Under the pieces are notes generated by a model, which saw only the letters and a list, made by a program, of their open reading frames with translations, was not told the DNA's origin and ran no database searches. Shown one piece after another: positions 9,372 to 17,657 of a DNA stretch of 64,000 nt (position 1 is the stretch's first letter; each line of letters opens with the position of its first letter). Made by a program: the position numbers and the translations under genes. Source of the stretch: Ciceribacter thiooxidans (lineage in GTDB: Bacteria > Pseudomonadota > Alphaproteobacteria > Rhizobiales > Rhizobiaceae); contig NZ_CP059896.1 in NCBI RefSeq assembly GCF_014126615.1, positions 3,048,501 through 3,112,500 on the forward strand. Direction: 5' to 3'.

Positions 9372-10259
9372 ATGAATACGCCAGCAGAAAGCCGTGCGGT
9401 AACACTCAAGCTCGGCGGGAAGGAAAGGGTCTTCGACATCGACGACCCGCACCTTCCCGACTGGATCGACGACAAGTCGCTTACCTCCGGGCACTACCCT
9501 TACGACAAGAAGCTCGATGAGGACGACTACGAACGAGAACTGCAGCAGCTGCAGATAGAACTCGTCAAAGTGCAGTTCTGGCTGCAGAAGACCGGCAAAC
9601 GGGTGATGGCCCTGTTCGAGGGACGGGATGCCGCCGGAAAGGGCGGCACTATCCACGTGATCCTCTCCTACATGAATCCGCGGTCGGCGCGCGTTGTGGC
9701 GCTGACGAAGCCGACGGAGACGGAGCGGACCCAGTGGTATTTTCAGCGTTATGTGCCGCATTTTCCGAGCGGTGGCGAATTCGTGCTCTTCGACCGCTCT
9801 TGGTACAATCGCGGGGTCGTGGAGCCCGTCATGGGATTCTGCACGGAAACGGAATGCGAGAAGTTCCTGAAACAGGCGCCGCATTTCGAGAAGCTGATCG
9901 CCGCCGACGGCATCCACTTCTTCAAATTCTGGCTGGAGATCGGCCAGGAAATGCAGATCGAACGCTTTCACGACCGCCGCCACGATCCGCTGAAGATATG
10001 GAAGCTCTCTCCGATGGATATCGCCGCGCTCGGCAAGTGGGACGACTACACGAAGAAACGCGACCGGATGATCGAGGAAACCCATACCGAACACGCGCCG
10101 TGGACCATAATCCGGGCGAACGACAAGCGCCGCGCCCGGTTGAACGCGATCCGCCACATCCTCACGTCGATAGACTACGAAGGCAAGGACGACGAGAAGA
10201 TCGGCAAAATGGACAAAAAGATCATCGGCAAGGGATCGGATTTCCTCGCAGGCCGATGA
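9372..10259 (+). CDS. ppk2: Polyphosphate kinase 2 family protein
   Basis: 295 residues from the ATG at 9372, after GAGGGAAA; the longer upstream frame lacks a signal. It has the PPK2 core: Walker [13 protein letters not shown] (about residues 81-92), a lid region with [20 protein letters not shown] containing the Walker B Asp141-Arg142, and [10 protein letters not shown]. Single-domain enzymes of this length transfer phosphate from polyphosphate to nucleoside diphosphates (class I) or the reverse. Which nucleotide is used cannot be read from sequence. It lies next to the phosphate regulon, divergent from phoR. No convincing Pho box was found in front of it. Confidence 0.9.
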   Translation: MNTPAESRAVTLKLGGKERVFDIDDPHLPDWIDDKSLTSGHYPYDKKLDEDDYERELQQLQIELVKVQFWLQKTGKRVMALFEGRDAAGKGGTIHVILSYMNPRSARVVALTKPTETERTQWYFQRYVPHFPSGGEFVLFDRSWYNRGVVEPVMGFCTETECEKFLKQAPHFEKLIAADGIHFFKFWLEIGQEMQIERFHDRRHDPLKIWKLSPMDIAALGKWDDYTKKRDRMIEETHTEHAPWTIIRANDKRRARLNAIRHILTSIDYEGKDDEKIGKMDKKIIGKGSDFLAGR

Positions 10260-10290
10260 TGTTGAGGAATGGCGCGGCAGCCGTCGGCGA

Positions 10291-11454
10291 TCACTGCCCC
10301 GGCAGAAGACGGACGGAATAGAGATTCACGCCTTGGCCAGCACCGCCCAGCCCGGCATTCAAGAGGAGCCGGCCGGGCGTCGCCGGGGCCATGGACCGGT
10401 CGAAGGTTACGCGAAACAGCACGTCGGTTTTCTGGGTGTTTACGGTGAAGCGATGGCGCGAGCAGTCACCGAGCCTGCCGAAGTCGCATTCGACGGCGAT
10501 CTGCACAGGCTGGTCGCCCGAGGCTTCCACGGTCAGAGCAAATGTCGACGTCTTGCCCGCCATCTCGCGAAGGGTGTCGGTTGGTACCGTGATCTCGACA
10601 TTGCCGTCGGCGTCAGGCGAACGCGAGACAACATTCATCGCCGTTCCGTCGCGGGCACTGACGACATCCACCGCGGCATTGGCGCGTGGACGAATGACGT
10701 CGATGCGCTTCGGCTCGAAAATCTCGATCCAGTCGTCGGAAAAGCCGTTCCGGGTTTCGAGCGGCTTCGGCTCCTGCGTGCCGGTAAAGTCCTCTTCCAC
10801 GGCCTGCGGCGGCGGATTGGGGACACTGGTATCGCGCTCCGCTTCGCTCAACATGAGCCCGGAGGTGTAAACCCACCATGCCCCCGTGCCGATCGCCCCA
10901 AGAAGAACAGCGAACATGAAGAGCCGTGCAAAGAGGCCTCGCCGCTTTTTCCGCGGACGGATCGGCGCCTCCGGACGAACCTCCATCGCCGCAGCGGCGG
11001 TCCGGCTCTCGTCCCGTTCCATCGATATATCGACGCTTTCAGAACCCCGATGCAGGCGCTCGGCTCGCAGGTCGCCAAAATCACCCGCGGCTGGGGCATT
11101 TTCGCGGCGCTCACCCGAACCGGTTTCGACGGCGGAAACTGCCGGCGCATGGACTGCCGGCATCGCGGGCGTGTCAGGGCGTTGCGGCTCGGCGACCACA
11201 TCGGCCGACGGCGGAAGCCCCATTTCGGGCTCAGCGGTCGAGAGCCGCTCCCGTTCCTCCAGCTCGATTGCATGGATTGCCGTCTCGAGCTTATGCCGTT
11301 GCTGGGCGATGATCTCGGGATCGGTGATGCCCTGCTTCTGCAGTCCGGTTTCCAGTGCGTGCCGCGCCGACTGGTAGATCCGGGCACGCGTTTCCGCATT
11401 GGCGCGATCCGATCGCTCTAGAGCGTTCCTGATGGCCGCTTCCAATCCGTTCAC
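10291..11454 (-). CDS. Conserved membrane protein of unknown function
   Basis: 387 residues if translation starts at the GTG at 11454, six bases after GAGGGA. An in-frame TTG at 11478 is weaker. The cytoplasmic N-terminus is helical and charged (GLEAAIRNALERSDRANAET and following). A disordered Pro/Ala/Glu region and a basic stretch (RPRKKRRGLFARL) lead into one TM helix near residues 174-196. A roughly 190-residue C-terminal domain follows, probably periplasmic. It has a cysteine pair in VECDFGRLGDCSRHRF and a beta-rich pattern. I do not recognise a family with a known activity. It is convergent with ppk2 and divergent from the flavin oxidoreductase gene. Confidence 0.8.
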   Translation of the reverse strand: MNGLEAAIRNALERSDRANAETRARIYQSARHALETGLQKQGITDPEIIAQQRHKLETAIHAIELEERERLSTAEPEMGLPPSADVVAEPQRPDTPAMPAVHAPAVSAVETGSGERRENAPAAGDFGDLRAERLHRGSESVDISMERDESRTAAAAMEVRPEAPIRPRKKRRGLFARLFMFAVLLGAIGTGAWWVYTSGLMLSEAERDTSVPNPPPQAVEEDFTGTQEPKPLETRNGFSDDWIEIFEPKRIDVIRPRANAAVDVVSARDGTAMNVVSRSPDADGNVEITVPTDTLREMAGKTSTFALTVEASGDQPVQIAVECDFGRLGDCSRHRFTVNTQKTDVLFRVTFDRSMAPATPGRLLLNAGLGGAGQGVNLYSVRLLPGQ

Positions 11455-11764
11455 TGACGTTCCCTCGTCGGTCGGCAACCGGGCCGATCCCGTTGCTGCT
11501 GCTCAGCGATTCGGTAACGGCTGCCCCGCCGATCTGCAAGGCCTCGCGTCCGCAGGAGGGAAGATACTCAGAAAAAAGTGGCCTGGTTTCGACGAAGTCG
11601 CCGTCGACAAACCCGATCAGGCTCTCCCTGCGGCCACCCCGAGCAGCCGGCATTCTCTGCGTGACGGGCTCCGAATTGACCTGCAGGCATGGTCTTTTCC
11701 ATCTGCCCATCCTCTGCTAAGTAAATTGACGTTTCCGTAAACGTAAAACACTCCGAGGTCTTTC
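11455..11764. other. Divergent intergenic region between the membrane protein and flavin oxidoreductase genes
   Basis: 310 bp without a supported gene; frames that cross it lack start signals and run antisense to neighbours. It holds the promoters of both flanking genes and a palindrome at 11733-11748, described separately. Nothing else was recognised. Confidence 0.6.
11733..11748. promoter_or_regulatory. 7-2-7 palindrome upstream of the flavin oxidoreductase gene (possible MerR/LiuR-type operator)
   Basis: TTTCCGT-AA-ACGTAAA, imperfect by one position, 17 bp before the start at 11765. The same architecture (TTGACGT-TT-ACGTCAA) occurs upstream of fadD at 35672-35687. The sequence resembles the ACGT-containing palindromes reported for MerR-family regulators of fatty-acid and branched-chain amino-acid use. 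The regulator is not in the window, so the assignment is inference. Confidence 0.4.
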
Positions 11765-12724
11765 ATGGCACTTCCCGCGGTCCTCTCCGAGAATCTTCGC
11801 CTCCCGGTGATAGCCTCGCCGCTCTTCATCATCTCGCATCCGGAGCTGACACTCGCGCAGTGCAAGGCCGGCGTCGTTGGCGCCTTCCCGGCGCTCAACG
11901 CCCGGCCCGAGAGTCAGCTCGACGAATGGCTCGCCATGATCACCGAAAACCTTTCTGCCCACAACGCAGCCCATCCGGAGCGGCCGGCGGCGCCCTTTGC
12001 CGTCAATCAGATCGTTCACACGTCCAACAAGCGCCTCGAGCACGACCTGATGATGTGCGTGAAGTACAAGGTGCCGATCGTCATCTCTTCACTGGGAGCG
12101 GTCCCCGAGGTGAATGCGGCCGTGCATTCCTACGGCGGCATCGTGCTGCACGACGTGATCAACAACCGGCATGCCAATTCGGCGATCCGCAAGGGTGCCG
12201 ACGGGCTGATAGCGGTCGCAGCCGGGGCAGGCGGCCACGCCGGAACACTCTCGCCGTTCGCGCTCGTACAGGAAATCCGCGAGTGGTTCGACGGACCGCT
12301 GCTGCTTGCCGGAGCCATTGCCACAGGCGGCGGCATTCTCGCCGCACAGGCGATGGGTGCCGACATGGCCTATATCGGTTCCCCCTTCATCGCAACGACG
12401 GAAGCGCGCGCCTCCGATGCCTACAAGCAGGCCGTGGTGGAAGCGCAGGCGAACGACATCGTCTACTCGAACTATTTCACCGGCATTCACGGTAACTATC
12501 TGAAATCGTCGATCCGCGCCGCCGGGATGGATCCCGACAATCTTCCGGTCGCCGATCCGTCGAAGATGGATTTCGAAAAGGCCACCACCGGCGCCAAAGC
12601 ATGGAAGGACATCTGGGGCTGTGGACAGGGCATCGGCGCGGTAAAGGCCATCGAGCCTGTGGCGGCCGTCGTCGACCGACTCGAGAAAGAGTACAAGGCG
12701 GCCCGCAGCCGCCTCGCCCTCTAA
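11765..12724 (+). CDS. NAD(P)H-dependent flavin oxidoreductase, nitronate monooxygenase family
   Basis: 319 residues, a TIM-barrel FMN enzyme of the 2-nitropropane dioxygenase/nitronate monooxygenase family. Visible blocks are PVIASPLFIISHPELTLAQ at the N-terminus, QCKAGVVGAFPALNARP, the glycine-rich AVAAGAGGHAGTLSPFALV, and the FMN-phosphate site GAIATGGGILAAQAMGADMAYIGSPF. Family members oxidise alkyl nitronates or act as quinone/enoyl reductases; the substrate here is unknown. The ATG follows GAGG. A palindrome 17 bp upstream resembles the one before fadD, which suggests a link to lipid or branched-chain catabolism. Monocistronic, followed by a hairpin. Confidence 0.88.
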   Translation: MALPAVLSENLRLPVIASPLFIISHPELTLAQCKAGVVGAFPALNARPESQLDEWLAMITENLSAHNAAHPERPAAPFAVNQIVHTSNKRLEHDLMMCVKYKVPIVISSLGAVPEVNAAVHSYGGIVLHDVINNRHANSAIRKGADGLIAVAAGAGGHAGTLSPFALVQEIREWFDGPLLLAGAIATGGGILAAQAMGADMAYIGSPFIATTEARASDAYKQAVVEAQANDIVYSNYFTGIHGNYLKSSIRAAGMDPDNLPVADPSKMDFEKATTGAKAWKDIWGCGQGIGAVKAIEPVAAVVDRLEKEYKAARSRLAL

Positions 12725-12756
12725 CCCGCCGACGAGCACGGCTCCAAACGGAAAAC

Positions 12757-12780
12757 GCCGGGAGAAGAAAATCCCGGCTT
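12757..12780 (+). terminator. Probable terminator after the flavin oxidoreductase gene
   Basis: GCCGGGA (12757-12763) pairs with TCCCGGC (12772-12778) across an eight-base A-rich loop, followed by a short TTGAAATT tail. It is a good stem with a weak T-run. Confidence 0.55.
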
Positions 12781-12820
12781 GAAATTCCCGCGCGATGCTT
12801 GTATCAGCGCGCACAGATCA

Positions 12821-12845
12821 ACGAACCGCGCCAGACGCGGTTCGT
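12821..12845 (+). repeat. Perfect 10-bp inverted repeat just before tRNA-Thr
   Basis: ACGAACCGCG (12821-12830) pairs perfectly with CGCGGTTCGT (12836-12845) over a 5-nt loop and ends four bases before the mature tRNA 5' end. There is no T-run, so it is more likely a leader hairpin of the precursor tRNA than a terminator. Confidence 0.5.
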
Positions 12846-12849
12846 CTTG

Positions 12850-12925
12850 GCCGCTTTAGCTCAGTCGGTAGAGCACATCATTCGTAATGATGGGGTCACG
12901 TGTTCGAGTCACGTAAGCGGCACCA
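12850..12925 (+). tRNA. tRNA-Thr (anticodon CGT)
   Basis: 76 bases including an encoded CCA. The acceptor arms GCCGCTT (12850-12856) and AAGCGGC (12915-12921) pair perfectly. The anticodon stem CATCA/TGATG encloses the loop TTCGTAA, giving anticodon CGT for ACG codons. The T-arm contains GTTCGAGTC. All cloverleaf elements are present. Confidence 0.97.
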
Positions 12926-13058
12926 CTTTCCTGTTTCATCGAAATCGAACCAGCAGAAAAACACCGCAGTGCGCCGGCGATGTCGCTGCGACGTTTTTCC
13001 AAGAACCGGCGCGGAGTATTTTCTTTCCGTTTTCCCCGGTTCGTGGCAGATTGAAAAC

Positions 13059-13442
13059 ATGGCACAATCCATCCGCCGTAGCCTTGTCGTGTTCCTTGCC
13101 ATGCTGGTCCTTGCACTCGGGCCGGCGGGGGTGAACTCGAATTTCGCCGCGGGTGTAACGCACGAACTTGCCGCGGCATCGATGGCGTCCACGCATATGC
13201 ATGGTCCGTCGAACGCCATGCCTGTCTCCCGTGGAGATGATTGCTGCGCAAAGCTGCAGTCAGGAAGCTGCGGCGATTGTCTGATCCTCCGCTCTTGCGA
13301 GACCGCGTGCGCCGCTCCGGCGGTTCTGGCCGATGCGCCCATCGCCACTGTCACGGTCAGATCCGGCCGCGACAAGACCGACGCTGATGTACTCGTTACC
13401 GGGATCATGGTGAAGCCGCCGACGGAGCCTCCGAAAGCCTGA
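13059..13442 (+). CDS. Small exported cysteine-rich protein of unknown function
   Basis: 127 residues from the ATG at 13059; the longer open frame runs back into tRNA-Thr and is not credible. The N-terminus MAQSIRRSLVVFLAMLVLAL is a signal peptide or anchor. The middle has HMHGPSN and a cysteine cluster (DDCCAKLQSGSCGDCLILRS, then CETACAAP) of six or more Cys. The tail is proline-rich. It lies about 120 bp before a DUF411 gene on the same strand. His/Met/Cys-rich small exported proteins beside DUF411 suggest a periplasmic metal role, perhaps copper; this is inference. Confidence 0.7.
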   Translation: MAQSIRRSLVVFLAMLVLALGPAGVNSNFAAGVTHELAAASMASTHMHGPSNAMPVSRGDDCCAKLQSGSCGDCLILRSCETACAAPAVLADAPIATVTVRSGRDKTDADVLVTGIMVKPPTEPPKA

Positions 13443-13563
13443 CGCGATCTCTTTTCGTGATGGTCCGCGCTCGGTATGCGCCGTTCGCGGTCCGCTTCTC
13501 ATGCTTTCGATTGCCGGCGATGCGCGGAAGACCGCACCGGCACACCAAATCCAGGACAAGACA

Positions 13564-14028
13564 ATGAACCGTAGACAATTTCTTTGCACCGCCGTTCTCG
13601 CCGCCGGCGCATTCGTCGCAGCCGATGCTGCCTTCGCTGCCGGTGAGACGATTACCCTTCACAAGGATCCCAATTGCGGCTGCTGCCACCTTTGGGGCGA
13701 GGCCATGCAGCGCGCCGGCTACAGCATTCGAACGATCGACGAACCCGATCTCGCACCGGTGAAGATGCGTTACGGCGTGCCGGACGAGATGCAATCCTGC
13801 CACACCGCGGTGGTCGGCGGCTATTTCATCGAAGGCCACGTCCCCGAGCAGGCTCTCACAAGACTGCTGTCCGAACAGCCGGACATAGCGGGCCTTGCCG
13901 TTCCCGGCATGCCGTCCGGATCGCCCGGCATGGGCGACGATCCCGACGCCTCGTTTGAGGTTTACGCGGTCTACAAGGACCCGTCGAAGCAGCCGACCGT
14001 CTACTTCCGGGCAGGGCCGAAGGGCTGA
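13564..14028 (+). CDS. DUF411 family exported metal-binding-type protein
   Basis: 154 residues from the ATG at 13564, preceded by AGGA. The N-terminus MNRRQFLCTAVLAAGAFVAA has an RRQFL motif suggesting Tat export, with cleavage near AFA-AG. The mature part has the DUF411 pattern: TITLHKDPNCGCCHLWGEAM (CxCC), then VPDEMQSCHTAVVGGYFIEG and AGLAVPGMPSGSPGM. DUF411 proteins occur with copper-resistance genes and are thought to bind metal, but no biochemical function can be assigned. It forms a probable two-gene unit with the Cys-rich protein before it and is convergent with exoZ. Confidence 0.85.
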   Translation: MNRRQFLCTAVLAAGAFVAADAAFAAGETITLHKDPNCGCCHLWGEAMQRAGYSIRTIDEPDLAPVKMRYGVPDEMQSCHTAVVGGYFIEGHVPEQALTRLLSEQPDIAGLAVPGMPSGSPGMGDDPDASFEVYAVYKDPSKQPTVYFRAGPKG

Positions 14029-14050
14029 CGGCAACGCACGCCGACGCGGG

Positions 14051-15043
14051 TTACCAGGCTGGCTGACGCCAGAGGCGGATGGTCGGACGTTCGAGCACCC
14101 TATAACCGATCGCGCCGGCCAGAATGCCGGTCGCGACGGCCGAAACCATGAGGGCCGGCATCGCTATGCCGGCCGCCATCCCAAGCTTCGCAACCACAGA
14201 AATTGCGAAGGTATGCCAGAGATAGATGGAATAGGACGCGTCACCGAGAAACGCGGGAAGTGCTGCACGAGCGACCCCGCCGCTCGCCTCCAGAGAAACC
14301 GTGCCGAGGACCAGCGCCGTCGCGAGAGGACCACAGGTCCAGGTGTCGAACGGCAAGCCGAGCAGGTGGATCACGGCAAATCCGCCGAGGCCGGCGGCAA
14401 CCAGCAGTGCCCCCGTCAGGCGCCCCGGCACGCGACGCCGCAGCCAGAGCATTCCGATAGCCATTCCCGCTACAAACTCAAGAATGATGGGACGGGTATA
14501 GGTGAGGAGGAACAGGTTGTCGCTCGCGAACATCTGGCCGACGACGACCAGTGCCGCAAACAGCATCCCGATCGCAAGAAATCGCCATCGCTTCGGCAGG
14601 AAGAGTGCCGCCGCGAAGACGACGTAGAAGAACATCTCGTAGTTCAGCGTCCAGCCCTGCACGAGGACCGGCCATATCTCGCCGTTGCTCGGCGAGCGCG
14701 CCGGAATGAAGAGGAACGAGGCGAGGACATGGCCGATGCTCAGCCGGAGATTTGGAAAGAGCCCGACAACACCGCCAGCGATCATCACCGCCGTCGCCAT
14801 CCAGTAAACCGGGACAATCCGACGAATGCGACCGCGCAGGAAACTTAAGGGTGTCGGACTGCGACGCTCGGCAACCACCCACATGATGAAGCCGCTGACG
14901 ACAAAGAAGACATCGACGCCGACGGCACCGATTGCGAAGGAATAGCCAAGCTTTTCGGCGGCATGAAACAGAACCACGGCGATCGCGGCAGCGGCGCGGA
15001 GATACTGAATTCCGTAGAGCGTGTTCAACGGCGCCTCCTTCAC
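14051..15043 (-). CDS. exoZ: Succinoglycan acetyltransferase ExoZ (acyltransferase 3 family)
   Basis: 330 residues if it starts at the GTG overlapping the exoQ stop; a TTG at 15028 behind GGAGG is an alternative. It is a multi-pass acyltransferase-3 protein: the N-terminal LYGIQYLRAAAAIAVVLFHA contains the conserved His, followed by GVDVFFVVSGFIMW and FLRGRIRRIVPVYW, with about ten TM segments. In S. meliloti ExoZ adds the O-acetyl group to the succinoglycan repeat unit at the inner membrane. The assignment rests on position, exoY-exoF-exoQ-exoZ in one operon as in the known cluster. exoB, which normally follows, is absent. Confidence 0.88.
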   Translation of the reverse strand: MKEAPLNTLYGIQYLRAAAAIAVVLFHAAEKLGYSFAIGAVGVDVFFVVSGFIMWVVAERRSPTPLSFLRGRIRRIVPVYWMATAVMIAGGVVGLFPNLRLSIGHVLASFLFIPARSPSNGEIWPVLVQGWTLNYEMFFYVVFAAALFLPKRWRFLAIGMLFAALVVVGQMFASDNLFLLTYTRPIILEFVAGMAIGMLWLRRRVPGRLTGALLVAAGLGGFAVIHLLGLPFDTWTCGPLATALVLGTVSLEASGGVARAALPAFLGDASYSIYLWHTFAISVVAKLGMAAGIAMPALMVSAVATGILAGAIGYRVLERPTIRLWRQPAW

Positions 15044-16329
15044 ATGCCCGCTCCGCCATATGCGGGAGCCGGGCGGACTGCCACCGGAACAAGAGCGGCA
15101 GGTCGACGGCGCGGGTGAGAGACCTGCCGCAGTGTCAGCCTGCCCGCGCAGAAATAGAGGAGAAAGGAGCCGACATGATAAGGCGTCAGGATGTCGATCT
15201 CCACGAAGGCCCGCATGGCGAGCAGGGCCGATATCCCGAAGAGTATTACCGATTCCCGGCCCGCGGCACGGGAAAGCATCTGCCAGGTATGTCCGGCAAG
15301 CGTCACAACAAGCACGAGCGTAAGCAGCAGAACGCCCACAAGACCCGTTTCCACCGTCGCCTCAATGAAGGTGTTGTGGAAATGGAAACCGGTACGGCTC
15401 GTGATGAAGAACTCGTCCCACAGCCGCTCGGCTTCGGAAAAGCCCTGGACCCAATAGGCCTGATATCCGACACCGAAATAGGGATTGGCACGGGCAGCCT
15501 CCATGCCCTGCTCCCAGAGATAGGTCCGGCCGGTCAGGGTGGCGTCCTTGCCGAAAGCTCCGAGAATGAGCGAAAAGCCGTCCCCGTACACGAAGGCAAG
15601 AATGCCGACGAAAGCGAAGGCTGCCACCGCCAGGAAGAGCCCCTTGCGCCGCTTCGGCGAAAGGATCTGTAGCCCACGCGCAACCGTGGCCAGTGCCACC
15701 ACGACCGCTCCGGTCAGCACCGAGGTCGCCGATTGCGACGCGGCGAGCGAATAGGCGGAGAGCAGCCCGACCGCGGCGGCTGCAAGAAGCCAGAGTTTGC
15801 CATCGGCCAGCAGGACGACGGCAGCGAAGGCAAAATAGACCCCGAGCGAGGCGTAAAAGCCGAGCTGGTTCTTCGAGGCGAACGCGCCGACGAAACTGTA
15901 CGAGCCGTCGAGCGGGTCATAATGGTAGACGCCGAACAGCAGGGAAAAGACAAGGACCAGTCCGGTTCCGACGATTGCGCCCTTGATGAGCGTTCGCAGA
16001 TCTATGACGCGCATCGCAACAAGTGCACAGATCACATGCGAGAGATACTGAATGCCGGTACGGGCACTGTGGGCCGGGGCAGCAGACCAGAAGACGGAAA
16101 GGCAGGCGAAGACCGCGAAGGCGAAGATCCAGTAGTAGCGGGCGTAGTTGCCGAGCACGCGGCGGTAATCAACCAGCGCCAGTGGCAGCCACAGCCCGTA
16201 ATAGAAAAGGATGGAAATCTGCCCCAGACGTGCCGAATAGGCGAAAACGAAGAACGAGAGCGCAACTGCCACGGTCCCGTAAAACGTGTTCTCACCCGGC
16301 CCGATCAGACTGGACTTCGCGACCCTCAT
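15040..16329 (-). CDS. exoQ: Succinoglycan polymerisation protein ExoQ (Wzy/O-antigen ligase family)
   Basis: 429 residues from the ATG at 16329, just after the exoF stop and behind GAGG. An upstream ATG at 16359 would overlap exoF. It is a polytopic inner-membrane protein with about ten TM helices and the large periplasmic loop typical of Wzy_C proteins (FGKDATLTGRTYLWEQGMEA, ANPYFGVGYQAYW, FHFHNTFIEATVETG). ExoQ is needed for high-molecular-weight succinoglycan. It overlaps exoZ by four bases. Confidence 0.92.
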   Translation of the reverse strand: MRVAKSSLIGPGENTFYGTVAVALSFFVFAYSARLGQISILFYYGLWLPLALVDYRRVLGNYARYYWIFAFAVFACLSVFWSAAPAHSARTGIQYLSHVICALVAMRVIDLRTLIKGAIVGTGLVLVFSLLFGVYHYDPLDGSYSFVGAFASKNQLGFYASLGVYFAFAAVVLLADGKLWLLAAAAVGLLSAYSLAASQSATSVLTGAVVVALATVARGLQILSPKRRKGLFLAVAAFAFVGILAFVYGDGFSLILGAFGKDATLTGRTYLWEQGMEAARANPYFGVGYQAYWVQGFSEAERLWDEFFITSRTGFHFHNTFIEATVETGLVGVLLLTLVLVVTLAGHTWQMLSRAAGRESVILFGISALLAMRAFVEIDILTPYHVGSFLLYFCAGRLTLRQVSHPRRRPAALVPVAVRPAPAYGGAGM

Positions 16330-16336
16330 CCGCACC

Positions 16337-17602
16337 TCATCGCATGGCCACCCCGACACTGACCTTCACGACATCGCCCGGAAGTACGGCAGTGTTCTCA
16401 TCGACCGTCATTTCCCGAGCCTTTCCATCGACCTCGCGGACGATGGCATAGGTGACTGTCGCGGTCTCCTTTGCGGATGTCGCCTCGACTGCCGACTGCA
16501 TCAAAGCTTCGCTCATCAGGTCACGGCTGGTGCCGAGCTTCAGTGTGTTGGTTTCCAGTTCTCGTTCTGTGTTCTGCAGTTCCTGGGCAAGCTGCGCATC
16601 CCAATCATTGCGCAGGTTTGTCTCGTCCTGTCCGGCCTTGTTGATGTCCTGGCGTGCCTTCAGGGACGCAGTGTCGATATCGAGCAGGCCGGCCTGAAGA
16701 TCCGTCATCTGCTGTTCGATGGACAGGCGGCGGGAACTGACCGCCAGACCCTTTTCCGTCAGGTTGTAGACCTTCTCCCGGTCGCTCTGAACGAGCTCCA
16801 GCTGTCTGGACTGAGTGTCGGCCTTCTTTGCCAGCGATTCGATTTCACTGTTCAGGAGGGTCTTCAAGTCGGCGAGCGCCTGCAGTTGCAACGTCAGGCG
16901 CTTGTTGCGCGACTTCATGAGTGCTGTTTCGCTAGCAAGCAACTGATCTGCCTCGGAGATACCTTCGAGCTCCTTTGGCGGACTGATGCTGTCCTTGCCT
17001 GAGATCTCCGCCTGCAGGCGAGCACGGCGGGCGAGAAGGCGGTTGCGCTCGGCGATAAGAACCGACGCATCTCCCTCGGAACGGATATAGTCGCGCGCGA
17101 CACGCTGCCCCGGATCGGGCCGACGCATTCCGCCTCCGAGACTTAAGGCTTTCAACACCGTCATGCCGGGCACATAGGCATACTGTCCGGGAGACTGAAT
17201 CTCACCGGAGATATAGATCGGCCGGTACTGCGCGATCTCGACGGATGCGGAGGGACGGTCGCGCAGTCCGAACAGTTGCTGCATCTTTTCGCCGATCTCT
17301 GCGGAGACTTCCTCGGCCGTTTTGCCGGATGCGGCGAGTTCACCGAGAAAGGGCAGCGAGATCTTGCCCGAGGCGCCGACCGTATAATCGCCACTGACGG
17401 CCGACCAGTCACGAACAGCCCCTTCCGCGGTCTGCCACTCGGCGACGCGGACCCTCAGCTTATCCATAACGCCGAGATGATACTCTTCAGCGCGCACTGG
17501 GCCATGAAAGGCAAAAGCCGCGCACAGGGAGAAGGCGAGCGGCCAAACCAAAGCTCTTGAGCCAGTGCCTGTAGACGCCCGGCGGCGGAAGAAAGTACGC
17601 AT
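16337..17602 (-). CDS. exoF: Polysaccharide export protein ExoF
   Basis: 421 residues with a signal peptide (to about residue 38, VRA-EEY). A polysaccharide-export (Wza-like) domain starts YHLGVMDKLRVRVAEWQ, followed by an SLBB-type segment (YISGEIQSPGQYAYVPGMTV). A long coiled coil covers about residues 180-340, and a C-terminal stretch ends VLPGDVVKVSVGVAMR. In S. meliloti ExoF is required together with ExoY for addition of the first galactose and for export. The gene lies between exoY and exoQ, all on the minus strand. Confidence 0.93.
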   Translation of the reverse strand: MRTFFRRRASTGTGSRALVWPLAFSLCAAFAFHGPVRAEEYHLGVMDKLRVRVAEWQTAEGAVRDWSAVSGDYTVGASGKISLPFLGELAASGKTAEEVSAEIGEKMQQLFGLRDRPSASVEIAQYRPIYISGEIQSPGQYAYVPGMTVLKALSLGGGMRRPDPGQRVARDYIRSEGDASVLIAERNRLLARRARLQAEISGKDSISPPKELEGISEADQLLASETALMKSRNKRLTLQLQALADLKTLLNSEIESLAKKADTQSRQLELVQSDREKVYNLTEKGLAVSSRRLSIEQQMTDLQAGLLDIDTASLKARQDINKAGQDETNLRNDWDAQLAQELQNTERELETNTLKLGTSRDLMSEALMQSAVEATSAKETATVTYAIVREVDGKAREMTVDENTAVLPGDVVKVSVGVAMR

Positions 17603-17657
17603 GTGATACCCCGTTTTCTTCTCTGTCGTCTTCGTCCGGCGGCATGGCCGCCGGACG

